This document shows positions 7,606-15,473 of a stretch of DNA of 28,354 bases, piece by piece (the first letter of the stretch is position 1; each line of letters begins with the position of its first letter). This DNA is from DATLXU01 sp035575515. Lineage in GTDB: Bacteria > Acidobacteriota > Blastocatellia > UBA7656. The notes beneath the pieces were generated by a model. The model had not been told where the DNA came from. It did no database searches and worked only from the letters and a program-made list of their open reading frames with translations. A program made the translations under genes and the position numbers. The stretch covers positions 1 to 28,354 of the forward strand of contig DATLXU010000142.1 in the NCBI GenBank assembly GCA_035575515.1, given 5' to 3'.

Positions 7606-8493
7606 TCATCCTTTGACAGCGCCGAGCGAAAGCCCACGCACGAGGTATCGCTGAACGGCTATCGCGAAGACGAGAATCGGTATCATCGCCATTATGCCCG
7701 CCGCGCTCATTATGCCCCACTTGATTTCATATTGAGTGACAAGTCCCGCTATCCCTACCGGCAGCGTCGCCGCCGCGTCCGTTTGCGTCAGCACGAGCGC
7801 GAACAGGAATTCATTCCACGAAGCTATCAAGCAAAACACGGCGGTCGCGGCAAGCCCCGGCGCGACGAGCGGGATTATCACTCGCCGCAGCGCGCCCATT
7901 CGCGTGTCGCCGTCGACCATCGCCGCTTCTTCCATCTCACGCGGCAGTTCCTGAAAAAATCCGCGCATCATCCACACGACAAACGGCAGATTCATCGCCA
8001 TATAAACGATGACGAGCGACGCGAGAGTGTCGAGCAAACTCAAATCGCGCATCATCAAAAAGAGCGGGACCGCGCTCAGTATCGGCGGCAGCATTCGCGT
8101 TGAGAGTATCCACATCGAAAGCCTGCGATTCAACCTCGCGCGCAATTCAAATCGCGCAAGCCCATACGCTGCGAGCGTGCCAACGACCATCGCGCACGTG
8201 GTCGAAAGCGCGGCGACCGTCGCGCTCGTGATGAAATACTGGCCGAACGAGCGCCCAAACAGCGCGCTTTGATAATGCACGAATGTCGGCGTGAAGTTTA
8301 TCCATTCGGGCGACGGCGACATCTGTTCTATCTCGGTCTTGAGCGAGATGGTCACCATCCAGTAAACGGGCGCGATTGAGATAATCACTGCGATGACGAG
8401 CAGCGCGTATCTTGCAACGGGTGCGAGGCGAAGTCGGCGCGCGCGACGCGGGTAAGCGACGGGTTGTTTCGATTGACGCACTCGAGCGGTCAC
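7606..8493 (-). CDS. carbohydrate ABC transporter permease (MalG/UgpE type)
   Basis: Inner-membrane permease of 295 residues with about six hydrophobic segments, starting with ALLVIAVIISIAPVYWMVTI. The EAA loop that docks on the ATPase is visible as EEAAMVDGDTRMGALRRVIIPLVAPG-type sequence: glutamate/alanine pair, the invariant glycine and a following Pro. The first 25 residues are Arg-rich. It overlaps the upstream permease by 4 nt, as translationally coupled partners do. MalG-type subunits normally pair with a MalF-type subunit, supplied here by 8490-9404. Confidence 0.92.
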   Translation of the reverse strand: MTARVRQSKQPVAYPRRARRLRLAPVARYALLVIAVIISIAPVYWMVTISLKTEIEQMSPSPEWINFTPTFVHYQSALFGRSFGQYFITSATVAALSTTCAMVVGTLAAYGLARFELRARLNRRLSMWILSTRMLPPILSAVPLFLMMRDLSLLDTLASLVIVYMAMNLPFVVWMMRGFFQELPREMEEAAMVDGDTRMGALRRVIIPLVAPGLAATAVFCLIASWNEFLFALVLTQTDAAATLPVGIAGLVTQYEIKWGIMSAAGIMAMIPILVFAIAVQRYLVRGLSLGAVKG

Positions 8494-9404
8494 GCGGCCT
8501 CCTGTCTTTGAAGCAATCTAATGTAGAAGACGCTCACGACGTTGGTCAGCGCGAGCAGCACGAACGACATCGCAGCAGCGTAGCCGTAGTCGAAGTTGAC
8601 GCGGAAGGCCACGCGGAAAATGTGCAGGCTGATTGTCTCAGTCGCAAACCCCGGCCCGCCTTGAGTCAGTATCAATATTTGATCGAATACGCGAATCAGG
8701 TCCATCGTCCTGAGCAGCAGCGCGATGAGTATCGCAGGCTTCAACAGCGGCAGCGTGACGTGGCGAAACGTCTGCCACCAGCTAGAGCCGTCAATCATTG
8801 CCGCTTCGTAAGGCTCCTGCGGAATGGCCTGAAGCCCAGCGAGCAGCACCAAAAACATGAACGGCGTCCATTGCCAGATGTCAACTGCGATGACAGAAGC
8901 GAGCGCGAGCGCGGGCGAAGCCGTCCACGTCAGCGCGGTCGTGTTAAAGCCGAGCGCGCGCAGCGCGCCGTTGATTGCGCCGAAGTTCGGGTCGTACATC
9001 AATCGCCACACGATGCCGACGACTACGGGAGGCAGCATCATTGGAATGAGCAGCGCGGCGCGAAAAACTGTGCGCCCGCGCAAGGGGCGATCAACCAATA
9101 GCGCAAGCGCAAGTCCGAGTAAAAACTCAAACGTCAGCGCGACCGTTGCATAAACAAGAGTGTGCGCGAGCGCGGAAAGAAAGAAGCTGTCCGTAGCGAG
9201 CCTCGTGAAGTTCGCAAGCGACCAGCGCGCGCTTGCGCCTTCGCCCGTTTGAAAGCTGAGTTTAATGAGGTATATGAGCGGATAAATCGAAAGCGCGGCG
9301 AGTACAGCAATGGTCGGCGCGATGAGCAGGTACGGGAGCGATGTTTCGCGCCGCAAGAAAGATTGCTTGTCGCGAGTGATCAGCGGCCAAGATTTAGCGT
9401 CCAT
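8490..9404 (-). CDS. carbohydrate ABC transporter permease (MalF/UgpA type)
   Basis: Inner-membrane permease of 304 residues. It has an N-terminal cytoplasmic stretch, a first membrane helix at LLIAPTIAVLAALSIYPLIY, further helices, and the EAA docking loop YEAAMIDGSSWWQTFRHV followed by TLPLLKP. It is the first gene of the importer operon. In most such operons a periplasmic binding-protein gene lies directly upstream, but here the 198 bp upstream hold no gene, only a weak 7-bp-stem hairpin at 9499-9523, and then the end of an unrelated regulator. The importer must use a binding protein encoded elsewhere or be incomplete. Confidence 0.93.
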   Translation of the reverse strand: MDAKSWPLITRDKQSFLRRETSLPYLLIAPTIAVLAALSIYPLIYLIKLSFQTGEGASARWSLANFTRLATDSFFLSALAHTLVYATVALTFEFLLGLALALLVDRPLRGRTVFRAALLIPMMLPPVVVGIVWRLMYDPNFGAINGALRALGFNTTALTWTASPALALASVIAVDIWQWTPFMFLVLLAGLQAIPQEPYEAAMIDGSSWWQTFRHVTLPLLKPAILIALLLRTMDLIRVFDQILILTQGGPGFATETISLHIFRVAFRVNFDYGYAAAMSFVLLALTNVVSVFYIRLLQRQEAA

Positions 9405-9602
9405 CGGTCACCGGCGAAAAGAGTTTATCAGGCATAGATGAAGACGGATGATACCAGATTTCAAAAGAAAATGTACCAGGACTTCGAGACGGATTCTTCC
9501 TTCGCTTTGGCGATGCGCGAAGGTGTAATGCGGCGCTTCGTATCTTTCGGTCTGAAATGTCGGAGGCGGACTCGACAAGCGTCAATTCACGCCATCGCTC
9601 GA

Positions 9603-12600
9603 TCAGGACAATTCATTTAGCAGCGCTTTCGCTTCGAGCAAATCCATCGTGTCGAACCCTTCGGTGAACGAGCTGTATGTTTGCGCAAGGAGGTGGCGCG
9701 CTTCTTCCTGTTTACCCTGATTCTTGTAGAGTCGCGTCAAGCTCATCACTGCGCGCAGTTCCAATGACTTCGCTTTCTGCTGTTGCGCAATCTTAATCGA
9801 GGAATTAAAACGGGCTTCGGCCTGAGCCATGCGGGACGGCTCGGCTTCTATCACAGCTTCTCCACTCATGGCCGCTCGCGAAAGACCCCGACTCGCAGCT
9901 TTCTTGAGCAACAGTTCGCCCTTGAGGCGATATAGTTCAGCTTGATAGTACTGTTCGCCGTTGTGAAGACTTATCGCCAGCGCTTCTTCCAATACGCGGA
10001 GTCCCTCTTCGATCTGAAGTGTTTTGGCGAACGATTCAACCAGTAGAGCCAAGAAGTGAGGAAGCAGTACTTCAGCGCCTGTTAATCGGTGATCAGCAAG
10101 CCCCTCGGCCAATTGTGCAAACCCTTCCTCTTGCTGTCCCTGCCCAATCAGCGCCCACCCCCGCGTGGCTGTTGCCATCGCCTGATACAACACCAGCCCA
10201 TGTTCGCGGGAAATGGCGATGGCGGCCTCAGCGTTTTCTTGAGCCTTCAATTCTTCCCGGCGTAGCTGATGAAGAACTGCTGCAAAGAACCACGCCTGCG
10301 CAAGACCTTGAGGCTCGGACAACTCGCGCGCCAAGTTGATGGCTTCCTGTATTCGAGCCAGAGCCTTATCCGCCTGGCCAAGAAACCACAGCGCCAATGC
10401 GACAAAGCACCGCATAGAAACTCCCGGATTCTGTGCATAGAGAAAAGCATCATCGCGATGTTTCTCAGGATCGTAGAGTGAGAGCGCTTTCTCATAATGC
10501 TCCACGACCAGAGCAAACTCTCCCTGATGCAGAAAGATAATCTCCTTTGCCCAGTGGCCCAGCATCGCCAGTCCCGGTCGGGGCAGGCTGTCAGCCAGGC
10601 GCAGGAATTCTTCGGCGATCTCGCAGGCAGTTCCGAACTCTGCCCGTAATGTGTGATATGTCCTGAGTCCCCAGAGAACTTCAGGCACATCCGGTGTCTC
10701 ACAGTTTAACTGCCGGCATAGCTCTCTGGCTTTCAGGTAGACGCTGCCCACCTCCGGAGCCGCATAACCCTTGATCGCAACCAGTGGTACGCCTAGTGTG
10801 AGTTGCAAACAGAGCTCTTGCTCGGTTCGCCCCTCGCTCTCCGGCAATCTTGCAAGTAAATCGAGCCCCCGGCGCGCCAGGCCGATTGCCGTCTGATAGG
10901 CGAACCGGCGAACGTCATTGTCGGCAGCCTGTTGATAATACTTTGCCGCCCGCTGATAGTCATGGCTTCGCTCAAAGTGCCAGCCGAGACCGATCGCATA
11001 TTCCCCGGCGTGCTCGCCATAGAATGCCTCCATCCACTCGGCGATTCGTCGGTGCATCTGCACGCGCCTCGACGCGGATACCCTTCCATAGAGCACACTC
11101 CTGTACAAAGCGTGTATGAAGCCGTACCGCGTTGCCACTTCTCCATCCGGCAGCTCTTTAATCCCGCAATATTGAATGAGCTGATGCTGGCGAGCCATCT
11201 CTTCGAAGCGCGCTTCTGCAGCCGCTCGATCCCCTGCCAGTCCCGCCACCACCTTGAGCGAAAAGAACTCCACACCGGCAACGCTTGCCGCCTCAAGGAT
11301 TCGCTGCGCTTCCGCATCGAGATGGTCAAGCTGCTTCTCGATCAACTGCTTGATGCTGTCGGGCACTCCTAGATCAATCTCTTCTACACCTACACTTAAC
11401 TCCCAACCATCTTCGGACTCGACTATCACCCCCTCGGTCATAAGGTAGTCGACTACGTTGACCATAAACAGAGGATTCCCCTCCGTTCGTTCATTGATCA
11501 ATCCCGCAAGCCCGGCAGGAAACTGATTACTGGGAAATCTAATAGACAAATACTCAGCGACCGCTTCTTCGCTGAGATACTCAAGTGGCAACTCTTCGCA
11601 TTGCTGCTTGGCCAGCAACTCCCGCTTTACTGCCTTGAGCGGGTGCCCGCTCACAATCAGCTCCGCAGTTCGATATGTCCCGATCAACATTAACCGCGCT
11701 GCCTGTCGCTGCCTTGCCAGGTATGAGATCAGGTCCAAGGTCGAATAGTCGCTCCAGTGAAGGTCTTCCAGTATTAGCACAAGCGGCGCTTCTGCCGTCA
11801 ATACCTCCAGCGCCTCGCCCATCTCTCGCAGCATTCGCTCGCGAGTCGCTCCCAACACTTCTCGGCTCAACGACTCGCGCTCGGCTGCGGAGAGTATGGA
11901 AGGCATTTGCAGCAACCACATCGGCGCGTGAGCGCGAAGCACTTCGACGAGCTTCGGCTCCTCTCGGCACAATCGCCCGATGGCTTCCAGCACAGACAGG
12001 TAAGCCTCGCTCGTCCCGTACTGTTCCAGACATTGCCCTCGACCTATACGAGTGCCCTGAACAGAGGCTATGCTTTGCGCGAAAGTGTCAACCAGAGCGG
12101 TCTTGCCGATGCCCGCTTCTCCCGTAACGAATACTATCTGGCGCTCTCCTGCGAGCATCTTTTCAAACCAGCTTTGCATCTGCGACAGCGCTTCATCGCG
12201 CCCGACGATTCCAAGAGAGGAACATGCGGCGCGCAGCAATGAAGCCGGAATGGCTTCATCGCTCTCGACCTCGTAATCCGCCGCCAGCATCCGCTCGCTT
12301 TTTGCTATTTGACCGATGAAGCGATAGCCTCGGCGATGCGCGGTTTCAATGAAGCGAGGAGACTTCGAATCATCGCCGAGAGCTTCGCGGACCTGACGAA
12401 TGGCGACCTTGAGGACGGCTTCGCCGACAAATGTCTCCGGCCAGACAGCGTTGAGCAGCTCCTCTTTTGTGACGAGCTGGCCCGGACGACCGACGAGATA
12501 GCTTAGCACAGCGAAGGCTTTGGGTCTGAGCTTTATTGCCTGCGAATCTCTCCACAGGCACTCGTTCGTCAAGTCCAGTTGGAAGGGATCGAAGATTATC

Positions 12601-12617
12601 TGGTTATCGTGCCCCAC
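9603..12617 (-). CDS. winged-helix / STAND-type ATPase / TPR transcriptional regulator
   Basis: A 1004-residue cytoplasmic regulator. Residues 1-105 form an OmpR/PhoB (CadC-like) winged helix, with SYLVGRPGQLVTKEELLNAV and ETAHRRGYRFIG typical of this fold. Residues about 135-450 form an AAA_16/STAND-type ATPase: VGRDEAL at the start, Walker A GEAGIGKT (166-173), Walker B LVLILEDLHWSD (279-290). The remaining ~550 residues are helical TPR-like repeats, probably ligand- or partner-sensing as in MalT- or AfsR-type proteins. Translation starts at a GTG directly after an in-frame TAA, with no clear Shine-Dalgarno sequence. Three 11-bp direct repeats lie 16-48 bp upstream, suggesting autoregulation. 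The inducing signal is unknown. Confidence 0.9.
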   Translation of the reverse strand: MGHDNQIIFDPFQLDLTNECLWRDSQAIKLRPKAFAVLSYLVGRPGQLVTKEELLNAVWPETFVGEAVLKVAIRQVREALGDDSKSPRFIETAHRRGYRFIGQIAKSERMLAADYEVESDEAIPASLLRAACSSLGIVGRDEALSQMQSWFEKMLAGERQIVFVTGEAGIGKTALVDTFAQSIASVQGTRIGRGQCLEQYGTSEAYLSVLEAIGRLCREEPKLVEVLRAHAPMWLLQMPSILSAAERESLSREVLGATRERMLREMGEALEVLTAEAPLVLILEDLHWSDYSTLDLISYLARQRQAARLMLIGTYRTAELIVSGHPLKAVKRELLAKQQCEELPLEYLSEEAVAEYLSIRFPSNQFPAGLAGLINERTEGNPLFMVNVVDYLMTEGVIVESEDGWELSVGVEEIDLGVPDSIKQLIEKQLDHLDAEAQRILEAASVAGVEFFSLKVVAGLAGDRAAAEARFEEMARQHQLIQYCGIKELPDGEVATRYGFIHALYRSVLYGRVSASRRVQMHRRIAEWMEAFYGEHAGEYAIGLGWHFERSHDYQRAAKYYQQAADNDVRRFAYQTAIGLARRGLDLLARLPESEGRTEQELCLQLTLGVPLVAIKGYAAPEVGSVYLKARELCRQLNCETPDVPEVLWGLRTYHTLRAEFGTACEIAEEFLRLADSLPRPGLAMLGHWAKEIIFLHQGEFALVVEHYEKALSLYDPEKHRDDAFLYAQNPGVSMRCFVALALWFLGQADKALARIQEAINLARELSEPQGLAQAWFFAAVLHQLRREELKAQENAEAAIAISREHGLVLYQAMATATRGWALIGQGQQEEGFAQLAEGLADHRLTGAEVLLPHFLALLVESFAKTLQIEEGLRVLEEALAISLHNGEQYYQAELYRLKGELLLKKAASRGLSRAAMSGEAVIEAEPSRMAQAEARFNSSIKIAQQQKAKSLELRAVMSLTRLYKNQGKQEEARHLLAQTYSSFTEGFDTMDLLEAKALLNELS

Positions 12618-12621
12618 TTAA

Positions 12622-12665
12622 TCTACCAAAAGTTACTCAGGTTTTACCGCAAGTTTATGACTCGC
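12622..12665. promoter_or_regulatory. candidate operator A: 11-bp direct repeats
   Basis: Units TTACTCAGGTT (12633), TTACCGCAAGT (12644) and TTATGACTCGC (12655) repeat at exactly 11 bp; a fourth, off by one base, starts with CTACCAAAAG at 12623. PhoB/OmpR-family winged helices bind direct repeats with this spacing. The site lies just upstream of the regulator's GTG start and overlaps the start region of the small + strand gene, so it could control both. Confidence 0.6.
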
Positions 12666-12887
12666 GGCACGCTCCAGGATTATTGTGACTTCATGTTGAA
12701 GACATGGCAATACAAGGGAGCCTTTGTCATTCAGTTTCGACCGGAAACCGATATTGAGGCCGGGCGATTTGAGGGAAGGGTTGAGCACATCTTATCGTAC
12801 AAGGCGATGCGCTTCCACTCGCTCAATGAATTGTTAGGCTTCATCGCGACTGTGCTAGCTGAAGTCGGCAACGCAGAGCAACAGTAG
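12657..12887 (+). CDS. small conserved-type hypothetical protein
   Basis: A 76-residue product, or up to 102 residues from an in-frame ATG at 12579 that would overlap the divergent regulator by 39 bp. No function is recognised. The sequence is balanced and gene-like: an aromatic-rich start (DYCDFMLKTWQYKGAFVIQF), RPETDIEAGRFEGRVEHIL, then RFHSLNELLGFIATVLAEVG, a pattern I associate with small uncharacterised proteins beside regulators of this class. Divergent placement from the regulator suggests shared control. The ATG at 12657 falls inside candidate operator A and lacks a Shine-Dalgarno sequence, so the start is uncertain. Confidence 0.6.
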   Translation: MTRGTLQDYCDFMLKTWQYKGAFVIQFRPETDIEAGRFEGRVEHILSYKAMRFHSLNELLGFIATVLAEVGNAEQQ

Positions 12888-13463
12888 CCGTTCGGTTGAA
12901 ACGTGCAAGTCCGATGAGTGACCGCAGATGCTTCGGGTGACGGCGAGTCATTGGGCGCTGGGCAAGCCTGGCAGCAACTGCATCGAAGGTCTGGCATCGC
13001 GCTCAGGCTGGATTTGTGCTCGCAGGCGCTGTACTCATTGCCATTATCATTCGGCTTCATTTGCGTTACCAAAACATTACCGCACGTTTACTGCAAGTTT
13101 ATGACATCTCTGTCCTGCCAGAGTTATCCTCATCGTGTGATGGAGAAGCGCTCAACATCCCGCGAAGCGACGCTGTCGGAGAGTTTATTGCCACGGTCCT
13201 GCGGCGATGACGTCGAAGAACGCCCTGCCGGGCGCGCCGCTTCCCTAACAACCGCCTCTGAATGGCTAATTAGCGCGTTCGCAGAGGCGCAATTGCAAAG
13301 CACAAGGAAGCGTTCGTTGATGCCGCAATTGTCGGCATTGTAAACAGGGTTTATCTAACGAGGTGAAGCTACAGAAGGCGGCGGGCAAAGAGCTAACGAT
13401 TGAACGAAGTTGATCATCTTTGCTTGTTGCCTTTTGCTTACTTCACTCAAGGAGACTTGAAAA
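12888..13463. other. gene-poor gap of ~575 bp containing operator B
   Basis: No convincing gene is present. An open frame at 12918-13343 has no ribosome binding site and a product without family features. The only clear structure is the set of four 11-bp repeats at 13066-13109. AAGGAG at 13450-13455 belongs to the next gene. Confidence 0.5.
13066..13109. promoter_or_regulatory. candidate operator B: four 11-bp direct repeats
   Basis: Units TTACCAAAACA (13066), TTACCGCACGT (13077), TTACTGCAAGT (13088) and TTATGACATCT (13099) are exactly 11 bp apart. The last three align without gaps to operator A beside the winged-helix regulator gene, and the first corresponds to the TACCAAAA there. It lies about 355 bp before the CMD-family gene and may control that downstream group. 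Confidence 0.6.
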
Positions 13464-13793
13464 ATGTCACATTATCATAATGAAAGCGATCTGAAACTAT
13501 TCGAACAAATGTCCAAGCTGGCGCCTGAAGAATTCCACGCGTGGGTGAATCTCAACAACATTGTCGGCTACGAAGGCGGACGCATTCCGAAAAAATACCG
13601 CGAGCTGATCGCGCTGGCCGTAGCCTTTACGACCCAGTGCCCTTACTGCGTCGAAGCCCACGCGAAGGCGGCGAAGGCGGCTGGCGTAACTCGTGAAGAG
13701 ATTTCGGAGGCTGCTTTTCTGGCGGCAGCGCTTCGCGCTGGCGGCGCGGCAACTCACGGCGCGATGGCGTTGAAGTTTTTTAATCAGGATTAA
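13464..13793 (+). CDS. carboxymuconolactone decarboxylase / AhpD-family protein
   Basis: A 109-residue helical protein of the CMD/AhpD family. The redox motif is intact: Cys59, Cys62 and His66 in TTQCPYCVEAHAKAA, as in alkylhydroperoxidase AhpD-type members that use the cysteine pair for peroxide-linked reduction. The sequences IPKKYRELIALAVAFT and TREEISEAAFLAAALRAGG are also typical. A strong ribosome binding site (AAGGAG at 13450-13455) supports the ATG. It is the first of a run of small + strand genes after operator B. Substrate is unknown; a decarboxylase role is less likely than a redox role given the CxxC. Confidence 0.9.
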   Translation: MSHYHNESDLKLFEQMSKLAPEEFHAWVNLNNIVGYEGGRIPKKYRELIALAVAFTTQCPYCVEAHAKAAKAAGVTREEISEAAFLAAALRAGGAATHGAMALKFFNQD

Positions 13794-13955
13794 CCTTGAT
13801 GTCTGCACAACTCGCGAGCAAGTGAAACAGCAATCGCAACAGCGATGATTAATGTCCTGAAGCTGAGTTGAAAGGATCAACTCCATTACTTGTCAGATTG
13901 AAATCTATTTCCCTCAGGTTTGAAAACCGGAGGCTTTAACAGGAGGAAAATCTTA

Positions 13956-14420
13956 ATGAAGCGTTATCTATCACGGATCAACATCGTACTTGTAGGCATC
14001 GCATTGTTGGGACTCACGTCCTTTACAGCGCAGGCCGCAACGCGCCCCTTTCACCTGGTTGAGCAAGGCACGCTCCAGTTCCTCGATGGCGGCGTTGTCG
14101 TCTCGAATGGAACAGGAACGGCGACCCATCTCGGCCAGTTCACCCTGCGCCGCACGCTCACGCTGTCCCCATCCGAAGATGGCAGCTCGAACCTTGAGGC
14201 TAGGGGACAAGCCAGCATCGTGGCTGCAAACGGCGACCATCTCGAAGCCTCAATCGTCGGAACCGTAGACCCGAATACCGGAACCGGCATTCTCGTTTAC
14301 GAATGGGAAGGTGGCACGGGCAGGTTCGAGAAAGCTACAGGGACCACAATCTGGCGCGTCACCCTTCATCCTGCCGATGGGACTTATGACGTCATCGCAG
14401 ACGGTGTCATTAACTATTAA
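13956..14420 (+). CDS. exported protein of unknown function
   Basis: A 154-residue precursor. It begins MKRYLSRINIVLVGIALLGL and has a signal-peptide-like start: basic residues, a hydrophobic core and a probable cleavage after TAQA. The mature part is rich in Gly and Thr and predicted mostly beta (FHLVEQGTLQFLDGGVVV, GTGTATHLGQFTLRRTLTL, GTGRFEKATGTTIWRV), suggestive of a small secreted beta-barrel. The ATG at 13956 is preferred over one 36 nt upstream because AGGAGG sits 10 nt before it and the signal peptide then starts correctly. No family is named with confidence. It lies between the CMD-type gene and the broken TPR gene. Confidence 0.8.
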   Translation: MKRYLSRINIVLVGIALLGLTSFTAQAATRPFHLVEQGTLQFLDGGVVVSNGTGTATHLGQFTLRRTLTLSPSEDGSSNLEARGQASIVAANGDHLEASIVGTVDPNTGTGILVYEWEGGTGRFEKATGTTIWRVTLHPADGTYDVIADGVINY

Positions 14421-14425
14421 CAAGA

Positions 14426-15086
14426 ATGGCGCGCTTGTTTCTTAAAGAAGCGGGCGCGCATCTCCTGACAAAAGGAAAGATCGAGGAAGGATCGAGAAAT
14501 GATGGGGGAAGGACGCTCAACAGAGATTTTCGTTATCTGTCAACTCTTATTGGCGCTACGGCTCCCAATCTTTTCATCGCGGAAAGGAAAAGTTTGGCTG
14601 AGTGTAGCGCAATAGCAGATTACACCCGCGCTGTTGAAATCAAACCCAACTACTGCGGAGCTTTTTACCATCGAGGCAACGCCTTGAGGAGGAAAACGAG
14701 ATTACGCGGCGGCTCTTGATGACTACAACAGAGCCATCGGAATTTCTCCGAACTTCTCTGACGTCTACAACAATCGCGGATCAATCTTTCTTGTGAAGCG
14801 CGCTCTGGACGATGCCATAGCTGATTTCGACATGGCCATCCAGCTAGGTCGCCGCAATGTAGAAGCTTATGTGAATAGAGGCCTGACTCGATTGCTTCAA
14901 TGGAAAGATGCGGAAGCTGAAAAAGACTTCAAGCAGTCTATCAAATTGAATCCAACGCTTAGAGCAGAACTTCAAGAGCGGATTGAAATGGCTAAGCGAC
15001 TGCAAGGGGACAATGAGCCGTTAAGTACGCGAGCCTGTCAGTCAGATGTAAATCACGACCAGCGAACGAGCAGTCGGACACGATAG
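14426..15086 (+). pseudogene. TPR-repeat protein gene with a +1 frameshift
   Basis: Two adjacent frames together encode one tetratricopeptide protein. The first carries AIADYTRAVEIKPNYCGAF and then, after GNALRR, leaves the repeat pattern and stops at 14719. The other frame continues it as DYAAALDDYNRAIGISPNF, VYNNRGSIF, DDAIADFDMAIQLG, AEKDFKQSIKLNP, ending at 15086. One surplus base in the A run at 14693-14696 explains the shift, since removing an A restores LRRKRDYAAAL. TPR proteins are interaction scaffolds. The first ~60 codons have no TPR features, so the true start is unclear. This is either a real inactivation or a homopolymer error. Confidence 0.75.
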
Positions 15087-15138
15087 CAAAGCGATTATGG
15101 TCATATGAATCCTATTCAGAAAGGAAGATGAGATCACC

Positions 15139-15345
15139 ATGCCATTCACTACTATAAAGGTTATTGATGGAGTCTTCACGAAGGAACAGAAGGCACAGTT
15201 AATCGAAAAAGTCACCGAAGCGATGATCGAAGTCGAGGGCGAAGATATGCGCCACTTGAATGTGACCAACCCGTTCTTCAACAACGTATGCCTTAACAAC
15301 GGCGGCAACCGCACAGGGCGCTTCCAGGTGCGCTATGCGTTCTGA
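15139..15345 (+). CDS. 4-oxalocrotonate tautomerase-family protein
   Basis: A 68-residue product, the size of 4-OT family enzymes, which use an N-terminal proline as a general base. It begins MPFTTIKVIDGVFTKEQKAQ, so Pro is exposed after Met removal, and the following LIEKVTEAMIEVEGEDMRHL matches the family helix. The second half (LNVTNPFFNNVCLNNGGN) departs from the usual strand with an acidic/aromatic active-site pattern, so activity is uncertain. AAGGAAG about 13 nt upstream may serve as ribosome binding site. The gene ends just before a small mobile-like element and converges with the histidine kinase gene. Confidence 0.75.
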   Translation: MPFTTIKVIDGVFTKEQKAQLIEKVTEAMIEVEGEDMRHLNVTNPFFNNVCLNNGGNRTGRFQVRYAF

Positions 15346-15354
15346 AGGATATTA

Positions 15355-15433
15355 AGAATCAACATAAGCTGCCTCGAAGAACTTGTCATACCTATGAGGC
15401 AGCCTAAAAATCGGGGCAGCTTATGTTGAGAAT
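15355..15433. mobile_element. MITE-like 69-bp element with perfect inverted ends
   Basis: CAACATAAGCTGCC (15360-15373) and GGCAGCTTATGTTG (15415-15428) are perfect 14-bp inverted repeats. AGAAT flanks both sides (15355-15359 and 15429-15433), as a target-site duplication would. The interior contains a second complement, GAGGCAGC at 15396-15403, which can pair with GCTGCCTC at 15368-15375 instead. No gene is inside. An alternative reading is a bidirectional hairpin between convergent genes. Confidence 0.6.
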
Positions 15434-15473
15434 CATTCGGAAATAATGTGAGGACGGTTAATGCGTTTCAATC

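Noticed and set aside
8412..9101. 229-residue + strand frame across the permease genes
   Set aside because: Overlaps two clear permeases on the other strand; the product is Arg/Glu/Gln-rich with no fold signature.
12918..13343. 141-residue + strand frame between the small unknown gene and the CMD-family gene
   Set aside because: No ribosome binding site, no family features, and it runs through operator B. A frame at 13016-13210 ends with FIATVL like the gene at 12657, but the DNA does not align, so decayed duplication was not accepted.
15360..15428. Simple rho-independent terminator between the tautomerase and kinase genes
   Set aside because: No T tract follows the stem on either strand, and flanking AGAAT duplications fit a small mobile element better; a secondary terminator role stays possible.
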